Below, in pieces: positions 8,287-16,141 of a stretch of 64,000 bases of DNA. Below the pieces are notes generated by a model that searched no databases, was not told the DNA's origin, and saw nothing but the letters and a program-made list of their open reading frames with translations. The DNA lies in contig NZ_CP043499.1 of NCBI RefSeq assembly GCF_009498215.1, forward strand, positions 372,001-436,000, written 5' to 3'. Source of the stretch: Rhizobium grahamii. GTDB taxonomy: Bacteria > Pseudomonadota > Alphaproteobacteria > Rhizobiales > Rhizobiaceae. Position numbers and translations under genes: made by a program. The first letter of the stretch is position 1. The number at the start of each line of letters is the position of its first letter.

Positions 8287-8427
8287 TCAGTCAGTTACGT
8301 GCGTCTCGGATGGAAATTCCCAATTCGGTTTATAGGGTTCATCCAACATCCAAAACACGAAGCATACGGCGCAAACCAGGACGCTGCCTATCACTGTCGC
8401 CAGAACAATCTTGGTGTCTCGCTGCAC
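8287..8427 (-). CDS. Very small membrane protein (46 aa) behind an operator
   Basis: The GTG at 8427 is preferred because AGGA lies about 9 bases upstream. This start places the palindrome at 8446-8458 at 19-31 bases upstream, the same spacing as at 5911 and 6434. The ATG at 8460 is in frame but would lie inside that palindrome. The protein starts MQRDTKIVLATVIGSVLVC, has one transmembrane helix and a polar end with DEPYKPNWEFPS. I recognise no family. It is probably another member of the local MarR regulon. Confidence 0.55.
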   Translation of the reverse strand: MQRDTKIVLATVIGSVLVCAVCFVFWMLDEPYKPNWEFPSETHVTD

Positions 8428-8445
8428 GTTCGAATTCCTATAAAT

Positions 8446-8458
8446 ATCATCACGTGAC
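8446..8458. promoter_or_regulatory. Putative MarR-type operator H
   Basis: ATCATCACGTGAC is ATCA-N5-TGAC flanked by AAAT and ATATT, giving an extended palindrome TATCATCACGTGACATA. It lies just upstream of the small membrane protein gene. Confidence 0.5.
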
Positions 8459-8641
8459 ATATTGTTTGAGGTGCTTTCCGTCAATATCGAAAAAGTGTTT
8501 CGTTGGGTCATAGAAGAACGTGTCGCGTTGCCTGATTTCCTTGCAGCCAAGGAGAGCATTGCGTTTGGCAGCCACGGCATTGGCTGGCATACGATAACCG
8601 CTGGCTTATAAGAGAGTTCCGCCCGAAATGCTGCGGATATA

Positions 8642-8752
8642 TCAGACCGGCGGGGGTGCAACGGTGTGCCCCACAATCAGCGGCGTCGAGACAAGAACGA
8701 CGAGAAGAGCGAGACCGAACAGGGCGAGCAGTAACTTGGTTTTGTTGGACAT
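8642..8752 (-). CDS. Very small membrane protein (36 aa)
   Basis: The frame starts at the ATG at 8752 with MSNKTKLLLALFGLALLVVL and continues through a hydrophobic helix to a Pro-rich end (VAPPPV). A short basic start and one helix would put it in the inner membrane. A weaker palindrome-like sequence (CACA-N5-TGTG, 8810-8822) lies upstream, but it departs from the local operator. No family recognised. Confidence 0.45.
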   Translation of the reverse strand: MSNKTKLLLALFGLALLVVLVSTPLIVGHTVAPPPV

Positions 8753-8891
8753 GATCTGAATTATAGCCCGTTCATGGTGGCGGTGTGTTCACGCTTCCGC
8801 TATTTATCTCACATGGCGTGTGCTGCGTGCGCCGCGGGCTTCCCGAAATTGACGGAGACTACGATCAACCCTTCAATGGGAGTGCGAACCT

Positions 8892-10085
8892 ATGTCCACG
8901 CCAAACTCGACTGGCCGAATCCAATCCACCCTCCGACGGTTCCTCGACAATGAAGCTTCCGGAGGACTTGTTCTGATGGCAGCGGCCGCCCTGGCACTCG
9001 CCGTCGCCAACTCGCCTTTTGCTTTCGCCTATTTTGACGCGCTGCATCTCTACATCGGCCCGCTCAGCCTGCTGCACTGGATCAACGACGCCCTGATGGC
9101 CGTATTCTTCCTGCTTGTCGGACTTGAGATCAAGCGAGAGATGCTCGATGGGCAGCTATCGACATGGAGCCGCCGCATCCTTCCGGGAGCCGCCGCCGCC
9201 GGCGGCATGATCGTGCCAGCGCTTATCTATGTAGGTTTCAATCTCGCAAACCCAGCGAGCCTGCGCGGGTGGGCAATTCCAACGGCCACCGACATCGCCT
9301 TTGCACTCGGCGTGCTGTCATTGTTCGGAAAACGGGTTCCAGCCTCCCTCAAGATCTTCCTCGCCGCACTCGCCATCATCGACGATCTGGGCGCTGTCCT
9401 TGTCATTGCAATCTTCTACACGAGCGAGCTCAATCTCGCGGCGCTCGGCGGCGCGGCGATCGTCCTCGGCATTCTGGTCGCAGTGAACAGGGCAGGGGTC
9501 CGAAAGCTCTCGCCATACCTTTTGCTCGGAGCGGTCCTCTGGCTCTTGGTATTTGCATCCGGCATCCACGCAACGCTCGCGGGGGTAATGCTTGCGATGG
9601 TCGTTCCGATCAAAACGACGCCCGGTGCACCCGAGGCACGGGATGACGAGTCGCCGCTGCACCGCTTGGAACATCTGCTTCACAAGCCAGTCGCATTCTT
9701 TGTCGTCCCGATCTTCGGCTTTGCGAATGCGGGCGTTTCGTTGGTGGGCACGTCACTGGCGACCTTTGCCGACCCGCATACTCTCGGCGTCGCGACGGGG
9801 CTGTTCGCCGGAAAGCTGGTTGGCGTTCTTACCGTAGTCGGGAGCCTGGTGAAGCTCGGGTGGGCGCAGCTTCCCGCTCGGGCAACCTGGACGCAGATGA
9901 CTGGCGTGGCTGTTCTCTGCGGCATTGGCTTTACTATGAGCCTGTTCATCGGTCTGCTTGCCTTCGACGATCCGGCCATTCAGGACAAGGTTAAGATCGG
10001 GATCCTCGCTGGTTCTGCGCTATCCGGCATCGTTGGATCATGTGTGCTTATGGCTGGTGGCAGACGGGTGTTAGCCGCCGAATGA
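8892..10085 (+). CDS. nhaA: Na+/H+ antiporter NhaA
   Basis: The 397-residue protein is a full-length NhaA. It has the N-terminal FLDNEASGGLVLM region, the GLEIKREMLDGQL segment near residue 80, TATDIAFALG near 130, and the essential aspartate pair D164-D165 (AIIDDLGA), matching D163-D164 of E. coli NhaA. NhaA exchanges two protons for one sodium across the inner membrane and is most active at alkaline pH. It stands alone on the plus strand. The 140 bases before it have no gene; I looked for a structured leader but could not assign one. Confidence 0.95.
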   Translation: MSTPNSTGRIQSTLRRFLDNEASGGLVLMAAAALALAVANSPFAFAYFDALHLYIGPLSLLHWINDALMAVFFLLVGLEIKREMLDGQLSTWSRRILPGAAAAGGMIVPALIYVGFNLANPASLRGWAIPTATDIAFALGVLSLFGKRVPASLKIFLAALAIIDDLGAVLVIAIFYTSELNLAALGGAAIVLGILVAVNRAGVRKLSPYLLLGAVLWLLVFASGIHATLAGVMLAMVVPIKTTPGAPEARDDESPLHRLEHLLHKPVAFFVVPIFGFANAGVSLVGTSLATFADPHTLGVATGLFAGKLVGVLTVVGSLVKLGWAQLPARATWTQMTGVAVLCGIGFTMSLFIGLLAFDDPAIQDKVKIGILAGSALSGIVGSCVLMAGGRRVLAAE

Positions 10086-10226
10086 AGGATTGCCATTCGG
10101 GTTGCGGGAGCTATCTGCGTCCGTCCGTCTTGCAATGGGGGAATAGCATGAGTTCGCGTCTGATTTGGTCCTTCACGGTTCTGGCGCGGCGTATATGGTT
10201 CAGGGCGAGATTGTTTTCGATCGTAC

Positions 10227-10796
10227 GTGAGCGCCCACCGTGAACGGGAGGAACGCCTCCGTGAACTGAATGAGAGGTTGTCGGCGCTGGCTTCGACTGA
10301 CAGTCTCACGGGACTGACCAACCGTCGCGCTTTCGACAACGCGCTTGCTAAGGCTACTGGTCCCGGACGACGGTTATCGCTTCTGATGATCGACGTTGAT
10401 CGTTTCAAGGCATATAACGATGGATATGGTCATCTTGAGGGCGACGAATGCTTGCGGCAGGTGGCTGAACGATTGGCGGAGGCATTCGGTCTGGTATATG
10501 GCGCCGTCGCCGCTCGGTACGGCGGCGAGGAGTTCACCGTATTGCTGCCGTCGGTCGACCTCGATGAAGCACGATCGCTCGCGCTGATGACGTGCAACAG
10601 CGTCCGTGCACTCTCCATCCCACACGCTTTCAGCGAAAAAGGTGTCGTCACCGTGAGCGTGGGGATCGCCGCCACTACCGGTGGATCACCGCGCGAAATT
10701 CTAAGAGCAGCCGACGCTGGACTTTATGCCGCCAAGGCTGCTGGTCGCGGTTGCGTGCGTGCGGCATCTGAAGCCGAAGGGCAACGACAGGCATAG
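10227..10796 (+). CDS. Truncated diguanylate cyclase (GGDEF domain only)
   Basis: The 189-residue protein is almost only a GGDEF domain: LASTDSLTGLTNRRAFD at the start of the domain, LLMIDVDRFKAYNDGYGH with metal- and substrate-binding residues, and the active-site loop RYGGEEF. It should be able to make cyclic di-GMP if it dimerises. The N-terminal sensor or membrane part found in most family members is missing. The gene begins at a GTG (10227) in poor context, and the preceding 140 bases hold no clear coding sequence, so it is probably the 3' part of a larger gene truncated by rearrangement. It may or may not be expressed. Confidence 0.75.
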   Translation: MSAHREREERLRELNERLSALASTDSLTGLTNRRAFDNALAKATGPGRRLSLLMIDVDRFKAYNDGYGHLEGDECLRQVAERLAEAFGLVYGAVAARYGGEEFTVLLPSVDLDEARSLALMTCNSVRALSIPHAFSEKGVVTVSVGIAATTGGSPREILRAADAGLYAAKAAGRGCVRAASEAEGQRQA

Positions 10797-11178
10797 ATCC
10801 GTCGGTGTCAAAAATTCGTACCGGCGGATGGAGCCTGCATTCCTCAGATCCCAGAGCGATGATTATTCGCTGTTTATGCGGGGCCTTCATCGCTACAAGT
10901 TGTCATCGGCCCCACCACCGGCGTGTCGAGGCGAGAGCTCCACATCGAATGGACTTCGACGTCACCGACGAGCTCAAGGTTCAGCTCTCCACCCAGTTCT
11001 CGCCGATGCGGGACAAGCTCGACGTTCTGAACCGCCGCGAATCGGAATCTTGTTGACTTTCGAAATTTTGTTCATATTTTGTTCACCATGATGAACGCCC
11101 TTCGAATATCGCGAATACGTTGATTGTCCTTTCGCCTGCGGGCGAATCGGCACTATCTTTCGTATTCGGGATCATGCG
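10797..11178. other. Intergenic stretch with gene-like debris
   Basis: No convincing gene is seen. A frame ending at 11056 gives MDFDVTDELKVQLSTQFSP, and another frame over 10900-10950 gives VIGPTTGVSRRELHIEW. Both look coding over short distances but lack starts, so they may be remnants. The stretch ends with the candidate SOS box at 11070. Confidence 0.35.
11070..11084 (+). promoter_or_regulatory. Candidate LexA (SOS) box
   Basis: GTTC-N7-GTTC (GTTCATATTTTGTTC) is the consensus of the alphaproteobacterial LexA box. It lies about 95 bases upstream of the TnsA-like/FtsH-like/Phd-like operon. About two such matches are expected by chance in a window of this size on both strands, so position is the main support. 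Confidence 0.35.
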
Positions 11179-11796
11179 ATGAGCCATTCTCATTTCGAAA
11201 TGCCTCCGGCGTTGTACGACGCCTATGCGGTGGCTACCACCAAACAGTTCTACCCATCGGGCACCGTGCGTTGTTCCGGTGTTCTCATGTTTCGGACGCA
11301 GCTTGCGAGGGATCTGGGGTGCCTGCTCGACGTCGACCAGAGCGTCGTCGCATGGACCTGCCTTCCGCGTAGCGTGGACACCGTGGACGGGCCGCACGTC
11401 TTCGACTTTCTTGTAACCTACAACGACGGCACCAACGTCTATTTCGATGCGGCGGAGGATGCGGCACACGTTCCCGACGTCACCGAGGCGGCCGCCATCG
11501 CGGGTCTGCGTCACTGTTTCGAATTCCGCGAATTCATCGAAGGTGGCTTCCGCCTTCTGAACGCACGCGATCTTCTCCGGTACGCGCGGTGGAGAACGCC
11601 GCTCAACGACCGTGTCCGCGTGCTTGCGGTCATCGAGGAGGCGGGATCCCTCCAGATCGGCGAATGCCTTAGTCTGTTCCGCGAAGTGGCGCCCATGACG
11701 GGCATCGCCTGGATGGCACTGCACCGGTTGATCGACCTCGATCTCGACGACGCGATGATCGGTCCCGAGACGGTCGTCCGTCGCTTTCAGCGCTGA
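11179..11796 (+). CDS. TnsA-like protein with a degraded nuclease site
   Basis: The 205-residue protein has the outline of the TnsA endonuclease family of Tn7-like elements. RTQLARDLGCLLDVDQSV resembles the family start (ERDF-LLDFDP-V), VFDFLV with a following DG matches the PDFLV strand, and the C-terminal half (LLNARDLLRYARW, LQIGECLSLF, ALHRLIDLDLDD) resembles the helical TnsA C-domain. The expected ExK or QxK catalytic motif after the DFLV strand is replaced by YFDAAED, so DNA cleavage is doubtful. TnsB, TnsC or transposon ends are not present. It is the first gene of a tight operon with an FtsH-like protease. I infer a DNA-binding or scaffold role. Confidence 0.6.
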   Translation: MSHSHFEMPPALYDAYAVATTKQFYPSGTVRCSGVLMFRTQLARDLGCLLDVDQSVVAWTCLPRSVDTVDGPHVFDFLVTYNDGTNVYFDAAEDAAHVPDVTEAAAIAGLRHCFEFREFIEGGFRLLNARDLLRYARWRTPLNDRVRVLAVIEEAGSLQIGECLSLFREVAPMTGIAWMALHRLIDLDLDDAMIGPETVVRRFQR

Positions 11797-11806
11797 GGTT
11801 CGCTCC

Positions 11807-13693
11807 ATGGCTTTTCCGAACAGACCAAGGCTTCTCGAGCCGAACGTCGAGCGTGTCGTCTATAGCCTCGGGATCCGCAAGGCGCTCGGCGACCTTGGCG
11901 ACATCGCTTATCTCAGGCGCCCGATCGCGGTGCTTCGTCTTCCCAAAGGGGCGGACGAAAAAGGATATCTGGATGCTGCGGCGATGATGATGCTCGTCGC
12001 CGCACCGAAGCAAGAGCAAGCGCGCGTCCTTGCGCCGCGCCGCGATCGACGCGGAGCCTTGAATTTCGACGAGATCATGTTGGAAGTCGCCGAGGAACGG
12101 GGCCTCGTCGTTCTCGTGGATGATGCACGCAACATTCCAGGCAGGCTGCGCGCCGCGGCCGACGTGGTCGCGGACATCGCGCCCGTTTCGGCGGTGGATC
12201 TGCGGACCGCGGTCGAGCAGGTTCTCGGGCTAAGCCTTACGGACCGTCAGGCGCGGAGACTGCTGACCTTACCTCTGGACGTGATGTTGGCCGCCATGAG
12301 ACCGGGGCGGAGCGTCAAGGAGATCGTCAATGCAGTGAGGGCGATCGACGTTGTTTCCGAACAATCTGGGCCCGATCAGTCCGGGCCAAGGCTCGAGGCG
12401 CTGGGGGGATACGGCGAGGCCAGGCGTTGGGGGCTCGACCTCGCGGAGGACGTCGCCGCATGGCGCGACGGACAGATCGCCTGGACCGAACTCGATGCAG
12501 GACTGCTGCTGAGCGGTCCACCGGGCACGGGGAAGACCCTGTATGCGGCGGCGTTGGCGCGCTCCTGCGATCTCTCGTTCGTGCCGACGTCGGTGGCTCA
12601 GTGGCAGGCGACCGGTCATCTCGGAGACCTGCTCGCCGCGATGCGGGCGTCGTTCAAGATGGCGACCGAGCGCGCGCCCGCGCTGCTCTTCATCGACGAA
12701 TTCGACAGCATCGGCGACCGGGCGCGCTTTTCAGCCGACCACGCGAGCTATTCGACGCAGGTGGTTAATGGTCTGCTCGAGTGCATCGACGGCTCCAGCC
12801 GGCGAGAGGGCGTGGTGGTGGTCGGCGCGACGAACAACCCCGATGCCATCGATCCGGCCTTCCTCCGACAAGGGCGATTGGGCAGGCACATCCGTATTCC
12901 TCTCCCGGCCATGGAGGATCGGGCGACGATCGCCGACACCTATTTGAACGGGGCGTTGTCAGCCAAAGACCTTCGGGAGTTCGCGGCGGCCACCGAGGGA
13001 ATGTCTGGCGCAGACATCGAGGGAGTGGTTAAGGAGGCGCGACGACGGGCACGCCGAAGCATGGTGCGATTGGACGGCAGGCTGCTACAGGCAAGCCTGC
13101 CTCCGGCGCTCCCGCTTGTCGGTCACGAGCGATGGATCGTCAGCGTGCATGAGGCGGGACACGCCGTCGTTGGGCTTGCGCTGGAGCTAGGCGAACTCCA
13201 GTCGGTCGGGATCGTCCCCGAGGTTCGTGCGACACAAACCAGTGCGGGAGGAGCGCATTTCCAATCCGTCCCCAAGATCGTGCGTTCGAGGCAGTCGTAC
13301 CTGGACGAGATCTGCCTGCGGCTAGGCGGCATCGCCGCCGAGCGGGTGTTCACCGGCAGCGTGACCGATGGAGCCGGAGCAGGCGTCGCGAGCGATATCG
13401 CGGTCGCGTCCGACATGGCGACGCGGATGGTTTCCGAATTTGGCATGGGAGGCATGCTTCGTCATCTGCACGCCCCCGGCTTCGAAGAGCGCCGGCAGCT
13501 TCGGATCCAGCATCGCGAGATCGAGATGGAGGTCGCGTCGCTGCTGTCCGAGCAGCTCGAGCGAGCGGAGGTCATCATTCGCGAACGGATGACGGTGGTG
13601 GATGCGGTCGCAAGGCTGATCGTTCAGGAAGGAGCGCTGCCGGGAACGGTCGTTGCGAGGCTGATGTCGGCGGGCGAGGGGGAGGCGAAATGA
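11807..13693 (+). CDS. Soluble FtsH-like AAA+ ATPase / M41 metalloprotease
   Basis: The 628-residue protein has an N-terminal domain of about 200 residues that I do not recognise, an AAA+ module with Walker A GPPGTGKT at 237-244, Walker B ALLFIDEFDS, and the sensor/second-region segments GATNNPD and RQGRLGRHI, then an M41 peptidase domain with the zinc motif HEAGH at 448-452. There is no transmembrane segment, unlike housekeeping FtsH, so it should be cytoplasmic. It starts 10 bases after the TnsA-like gene and its stop overlaps the next ATG as ATGA. Such a protease could degrade specific DNA-bound or phage proteins; target and trigger are unknown. It is clearly not the essential ftsH. Confidence 0.88.
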   Translation: MAFPNRPRLLEPNVERVVYSLGIRKALGDLGDIAYLRRPIAVLRLPKGADEKGYLDAAAMMMLVAAPKQEQARVLAPRRDRRGALNFDEIMLEVAEERGLVVLVDDARNIPGRLRAAADVVADIAPVSAVDLRTAVEQVLGLSLTDRQARRLLTLPLDVMLAAMRPGRSVKEIVNAVRAIDVVSEQSGPDQSGPRLEALGGYGEARRWGLDLAEDVAAWRDGQIAWTELDAGLLLSGPPGTGKTLYAAALARSCDLSFVPTSVAQWQATGHLGDLLAAMRASFKMATERAPALLFIDEFDSIGDRARFSADHASYSTQVVNGLLECIDGSSRREGVVVVGATNNPDAIDPAFLRQGRLGRHIRIPLPAMEDRATIADTYLNGALSAKDLREFAAATEGMSGADIEGVVKEARRRARRSMVRLDGRLLQASLPPALPLVGHERWIVSVHEAGHAVVGLALELGELQSVGIVPEVRATQTSAGGAHFQSVPKIVRSRQSYLDEICLRLGGIAAERVFTGSVTDGAGAGVASDIAVASDMATRMVSEFGMGGMLRHLHAPGFEERRQLRIQHREIEMEVASLLSEQLERAEVIIRERMTVVDAVARLIVQEGALPGTVVARLMSAGEGEAK

Positions 13694-13974
13694 ACAGCAC
13701 GTGGAAACTGGTCGTGAGGAGCTTCAAGACGCATCCCCCTGCGCAGGCCCGCGCGCGGATTGAGCAGGCGATCCTGGAGGAGGGCGGTGTTCCGCTCAAA
13801 CTGCGGGAGGCACGCCGTCGGCTGTTCATCCTCACGACACGCGCGACGAGCGGCAAGCCGGTGATCATCGAAGGCGAGGACGGCCTCGCGTGTCTCATTG
13901 CGCTCGACGATCTGGTCGAGATCGTAATGGACCCGCCTCCGACGCTCGCAGAAGTGATGCGGAGGGGGCGTTGA
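13690..13974 (+). CDS. Small Phd-like protein coupled to the FtsH-like protease
   Basis: The 94-residue protein starts inside the stop of the protease gene (ATGA). The C-terminal part, SGKPVIIEGEDGLACLIALD, followed by DLVEIV, has the strand pattern of Phd/YefM antitoxins (a repeated GKPV-I-x-G-x-x-A-L-D-D layout). The N-terminal 40 residues are basic and helical (HPPAQARARIEQAILEEG). No toxin gene lies next to it. A related but broken gene occurs at 30512-30709. It could be an adaptor or immunity protein for the protease; that is inference. Confidence 0.65.
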   Translation: MNSTWKLVVRSFKTHPPAQARARIEQAILEEGGVPLKLREARRRLFILTTRATSGKPVIIEGEDGLACLIALDDLVEIVMDPPPTLAEVMRRGR

Positions 13975-14014
13975 GTTCTCGGCTACCTGCCTTGATAGCA
14001 AGGTCTCACGTGAT

Positions 14015-14046
14015 CCATTTTTTGGTTCGATCGATCCAAAAAATGG
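14015..14046. repeat. Perfect inverted repeat after the protease operon
   Basis: Arms CCATTTTTTGG (14015-14025) and CCAAAAAATGG (14036-14046) are perfect complements around TTCGATCGAT, itself nearly palindromic. It lies about 40 bases after the stop of the Phd-like gene. It may be a bidirectional terminator or a protein-binding site. Confidence 0.6.
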
Positions 14047-14368
14047 TTGGTATCGAGCGAACTTGGTAGCGGCCGGCCGGCGGGGTAGTCAAACCTTTGT
14101 TGATTTGTAAACGCTCAAGCCGATCGGGCGTCGCCGGTGAAGACTGTCGATCTCGGCATTCGGGAGTTATCTGGAGCGATCCGGTCGGATTGCGACAAGG
14201 GGATATAACCGGAAGGAATAGCCCCTCCGCAACGGGTGGAGGAGCTTTACGGATTGTTGAAGCAAATCAAAACCCGGCAGCTCCGCGAGCCAACCGATGA
14301 ACCGTCGAACATTTGTCGATGACCAGCGTTTAAGCCCTACCCACATATTTCCTCTCCCGAGACTTGCA

Positions 14369-14397
14369 ACCCCGGCATCCGTTGGCGGGGTCTTTTT
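14369..14397 (+). terminator. Rho-independent terminator in a gene-free stretch
   Basis: ACCCCG (14369-14374) pairs with CGGGGT (14386-14391), followed by CTTTTT. No coding gene precedes it on this strand in 13975-14368, so it may end a small RNA. The sequence before the stem, TTTCCTCTCCCGAGACTTGC, resembles the 3' part of rhizobial suhB/alpha-r14 small RNAs as I remember them. Outside this and the inverted repeats at 14015 and 14474-14501, I see no gene between 13975 and 14773. Confidence 0.6.
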
Positions 14398-14773
14398 GCG
14401 AGCTTGACCCCGTGGAGACAGAGAACTATTTCGCATTGGCCGTGCTTCCCGTGTCCTGAAGGCGGCATCAGGAGGGCTCGACCCGAAAAGAGGTTGAGCC
14501 CTTGCTACCCTTAAATAGCCTGGCGAATCCTGCAGTAGCGCTCCGAACGGAAAAGCGGCTACAAAGGATCGCCGATGACCAAGTCTCCCCAAGACGTCAC
14601 GTCGGCCTGCCGGCCCGGTCACCAGTTTGCCGTTGACCGGGCCGGCTGCGGTCTTGATATTGCTGCTGGCTGCCGATCACGAAAAAATGCAATCGCTAAG
14701 TCACGGTTTTCGGTTGCCGAAACCGTTTTTTGTCCTAGGCTTTTTCTCGGCATACGTCAGTTGGAGAAGAAAA

Positions 14774-15037
14774 ATGAACCAGGAAAGAGTTGAGTTTTCC
14801 GAGTTTATCCTTTGGGAAGTGCCGGTCTTCATCCGAATTGGCAGCGGCGTAAGGGAAACGATTGACGGGCCCAGAGAAGCGCTTGAGCATCTCCTTAACA
14901 GATGGCCTGCCGAGCGCGGGCAACAGTATGAGAGCGCCAAAGCTGCATGCCGGCTTTCTGTCCAACATTACGGCTCTCTTGAAGAAGCTCGTGACAGTTT
15001 TTTATCTGCGGCGAGGGAGGCAGGTGTTCTCGCCTGA
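14774..15037 (+). CDS. DUF982 family protein
   Basis: The 87-residue protein starts MNQERVEFSEFILWEVPVF behind GGAGAAG and shows the DUF982 layout: a strand-rich start, IGSGVRETIDGPREALEHLL with the GP-x-EAL-x-L core, WPAERGQQYESAKAACR, and a final helix. DUF982 proteins are short and occur in many copies in rhizobia; their role is unknown. A longer in-frame extension to 14627 exists but lacks a ribosome site and looks non-coding. Confidence 0.85.
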   Translation: MNQERVEFSEFILWEVPVFIRIGSGVRETIDGPREALEHLLNRWPAERGQQYESAKAACRLSVQHYGSLEEARDSFLSAAREAGVLA

Positions 15038-15245
15038 CATGATTGGGGCACCTCCTTTGTGCCTATTGCCATAATCAATGACCAAGCCGCTTCTGTGATT
15101 AACCTCGATCGCATCGATGTTCTCGAATATGCAATATATAGGACGTGCGCCTATTCGCATTCCAGGCGCTGCGCGTGCTGTTCAACTTCTGCCGCCTTCT
15201 GACCATCGTCGAAGTGTCGACAACCTTTTATGACGTTAGTACCAG

Positions 15246-15845
15246 TCAGGGATGCTTTGTAATCTCAGCCACCTCGGAGAGGTAGGCTTCCGCTTGATCT
15301 CTCAGGTTCTCGAAGTAAGCTCGTGCGGTCTGCGGCGCAGATTGCAGCGCGGGCTCAATGCCCGCATAACCTCGTTCGATGATCATCGCCAAGCCCCATC
15401 CGCCGATGCTGATAGGATGAGCGATTTCGCTTTCAAAGGCCGAGATCGTGCCGTCTCGCAGATGGTGAAGGAGCCCATTTATCATCTCCTTATCCCAATA
15501 GCGCATATCGGTTTCGGCGTGAGTCTTTTCCTCCTTGTCCATCTCACCGAGCACCACATACGCGATCCGAGCGGTCCGCGCAGCGAGAATCCGATGCTTT
15601 CGAAGCTGGATCGCAAAACCAGTTCTCTGGTGGAGATCAGCATCCCGGACCTGTCTGGAGAGGTAGAGTATGGTTGGCACCGCCGCGAGAACGGCCGCCC
15701 ATCCGCTCGTCGCTGCGATCCATTCCCTGGCACAGGATTCACTAGGGTTGCATAACAGCGTTAGCGTGTCGGCACCCGCGAAGAAGGCCACCGCAATCGC
15801 AGCCGCTACGCATAAGAGCGCAGCTATAATCCAGAGTGTTCGCAT
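15246..15845 (-). CDS. Membrane protein of unknown function
   Basis: The 199-residue protein starts at the ATG at 15845, with AAGGGA upstream. It has two N-terminal transmembrane helices (residues 2-22 and about 42-62) and a soluble helical cytoplasmic part of 135 residues (HQRTGFAIQLRKHRIL, EMDKEEKTHAETDMRYWDK). A Cys pair (LCNPSESC) lies in the short loop between the helices. I do not recognise the family. Its position between a DUF982 gene and gene debris within the defence-rich segment gives no clear function. Confidence 0.6.
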   Translation of the reverse strand: MRTLWIIAALLCVAAAIAVAFFAGADTLTLLCNPSESCAREWIAATSGWAAVLAAVPTILYLSRQVRDADLHQRTGFAIQLRKHRILAARTARIAYVVLGEMDKEEKTHAETDMRYWDKEMINGLLHHLRDGTISAFESEIAHPISIGGWGLAMIIERGYAGIEPALQSAPQTARAYFENLRDQAEAYLSEVAEITKHP

Positions 15846-16141
15846 GTTGTGTCCCTTATTCCCGCAAAATGGAAATTGGGGACATTTGACTAATGATGCA
15901 AGCTTTGTAGCGTGATGAAAGCACGGCATTACGGAGCAAATGCAGACACTTGCTCCGAATGCCGGTAAATTTGTAGGTCCGCCGAAGTTGATCGGTCGCG
16001 CGACTTGCGCGTCACTCTCGCGATCAGTCGAGCCGCGATGAAACTCACTGCCGGGTCAGCTTCCCCGTTACACGAAAAACAGGACCGCCATGCGCGGAGA
16101 TCCCGTCGTAAGACAGTGCTGCGTCGCCGGCCTTAGACAGA

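Noticed and set aside
8810..8822. CACA-N5-TGTG palindrome before the 8642 small gene and nhaA
   Set aside because: The half-sites differ from the shared ATCA-N5-TGAY, so I did not include it in the regulon.
8753..8891. Possible riboswitch leader before nhaA
   Set aside because: nhaA leaders can carry sodium-sensing RNAs, but I could not lay out a convincing conserved fold by eye.
11179..11796. Active Tn7-like transposon
   Set aside because: The TnsA-like protein lacks its catalytic motif, and no TnsB, TnsC, TniQ or end repeats are present.
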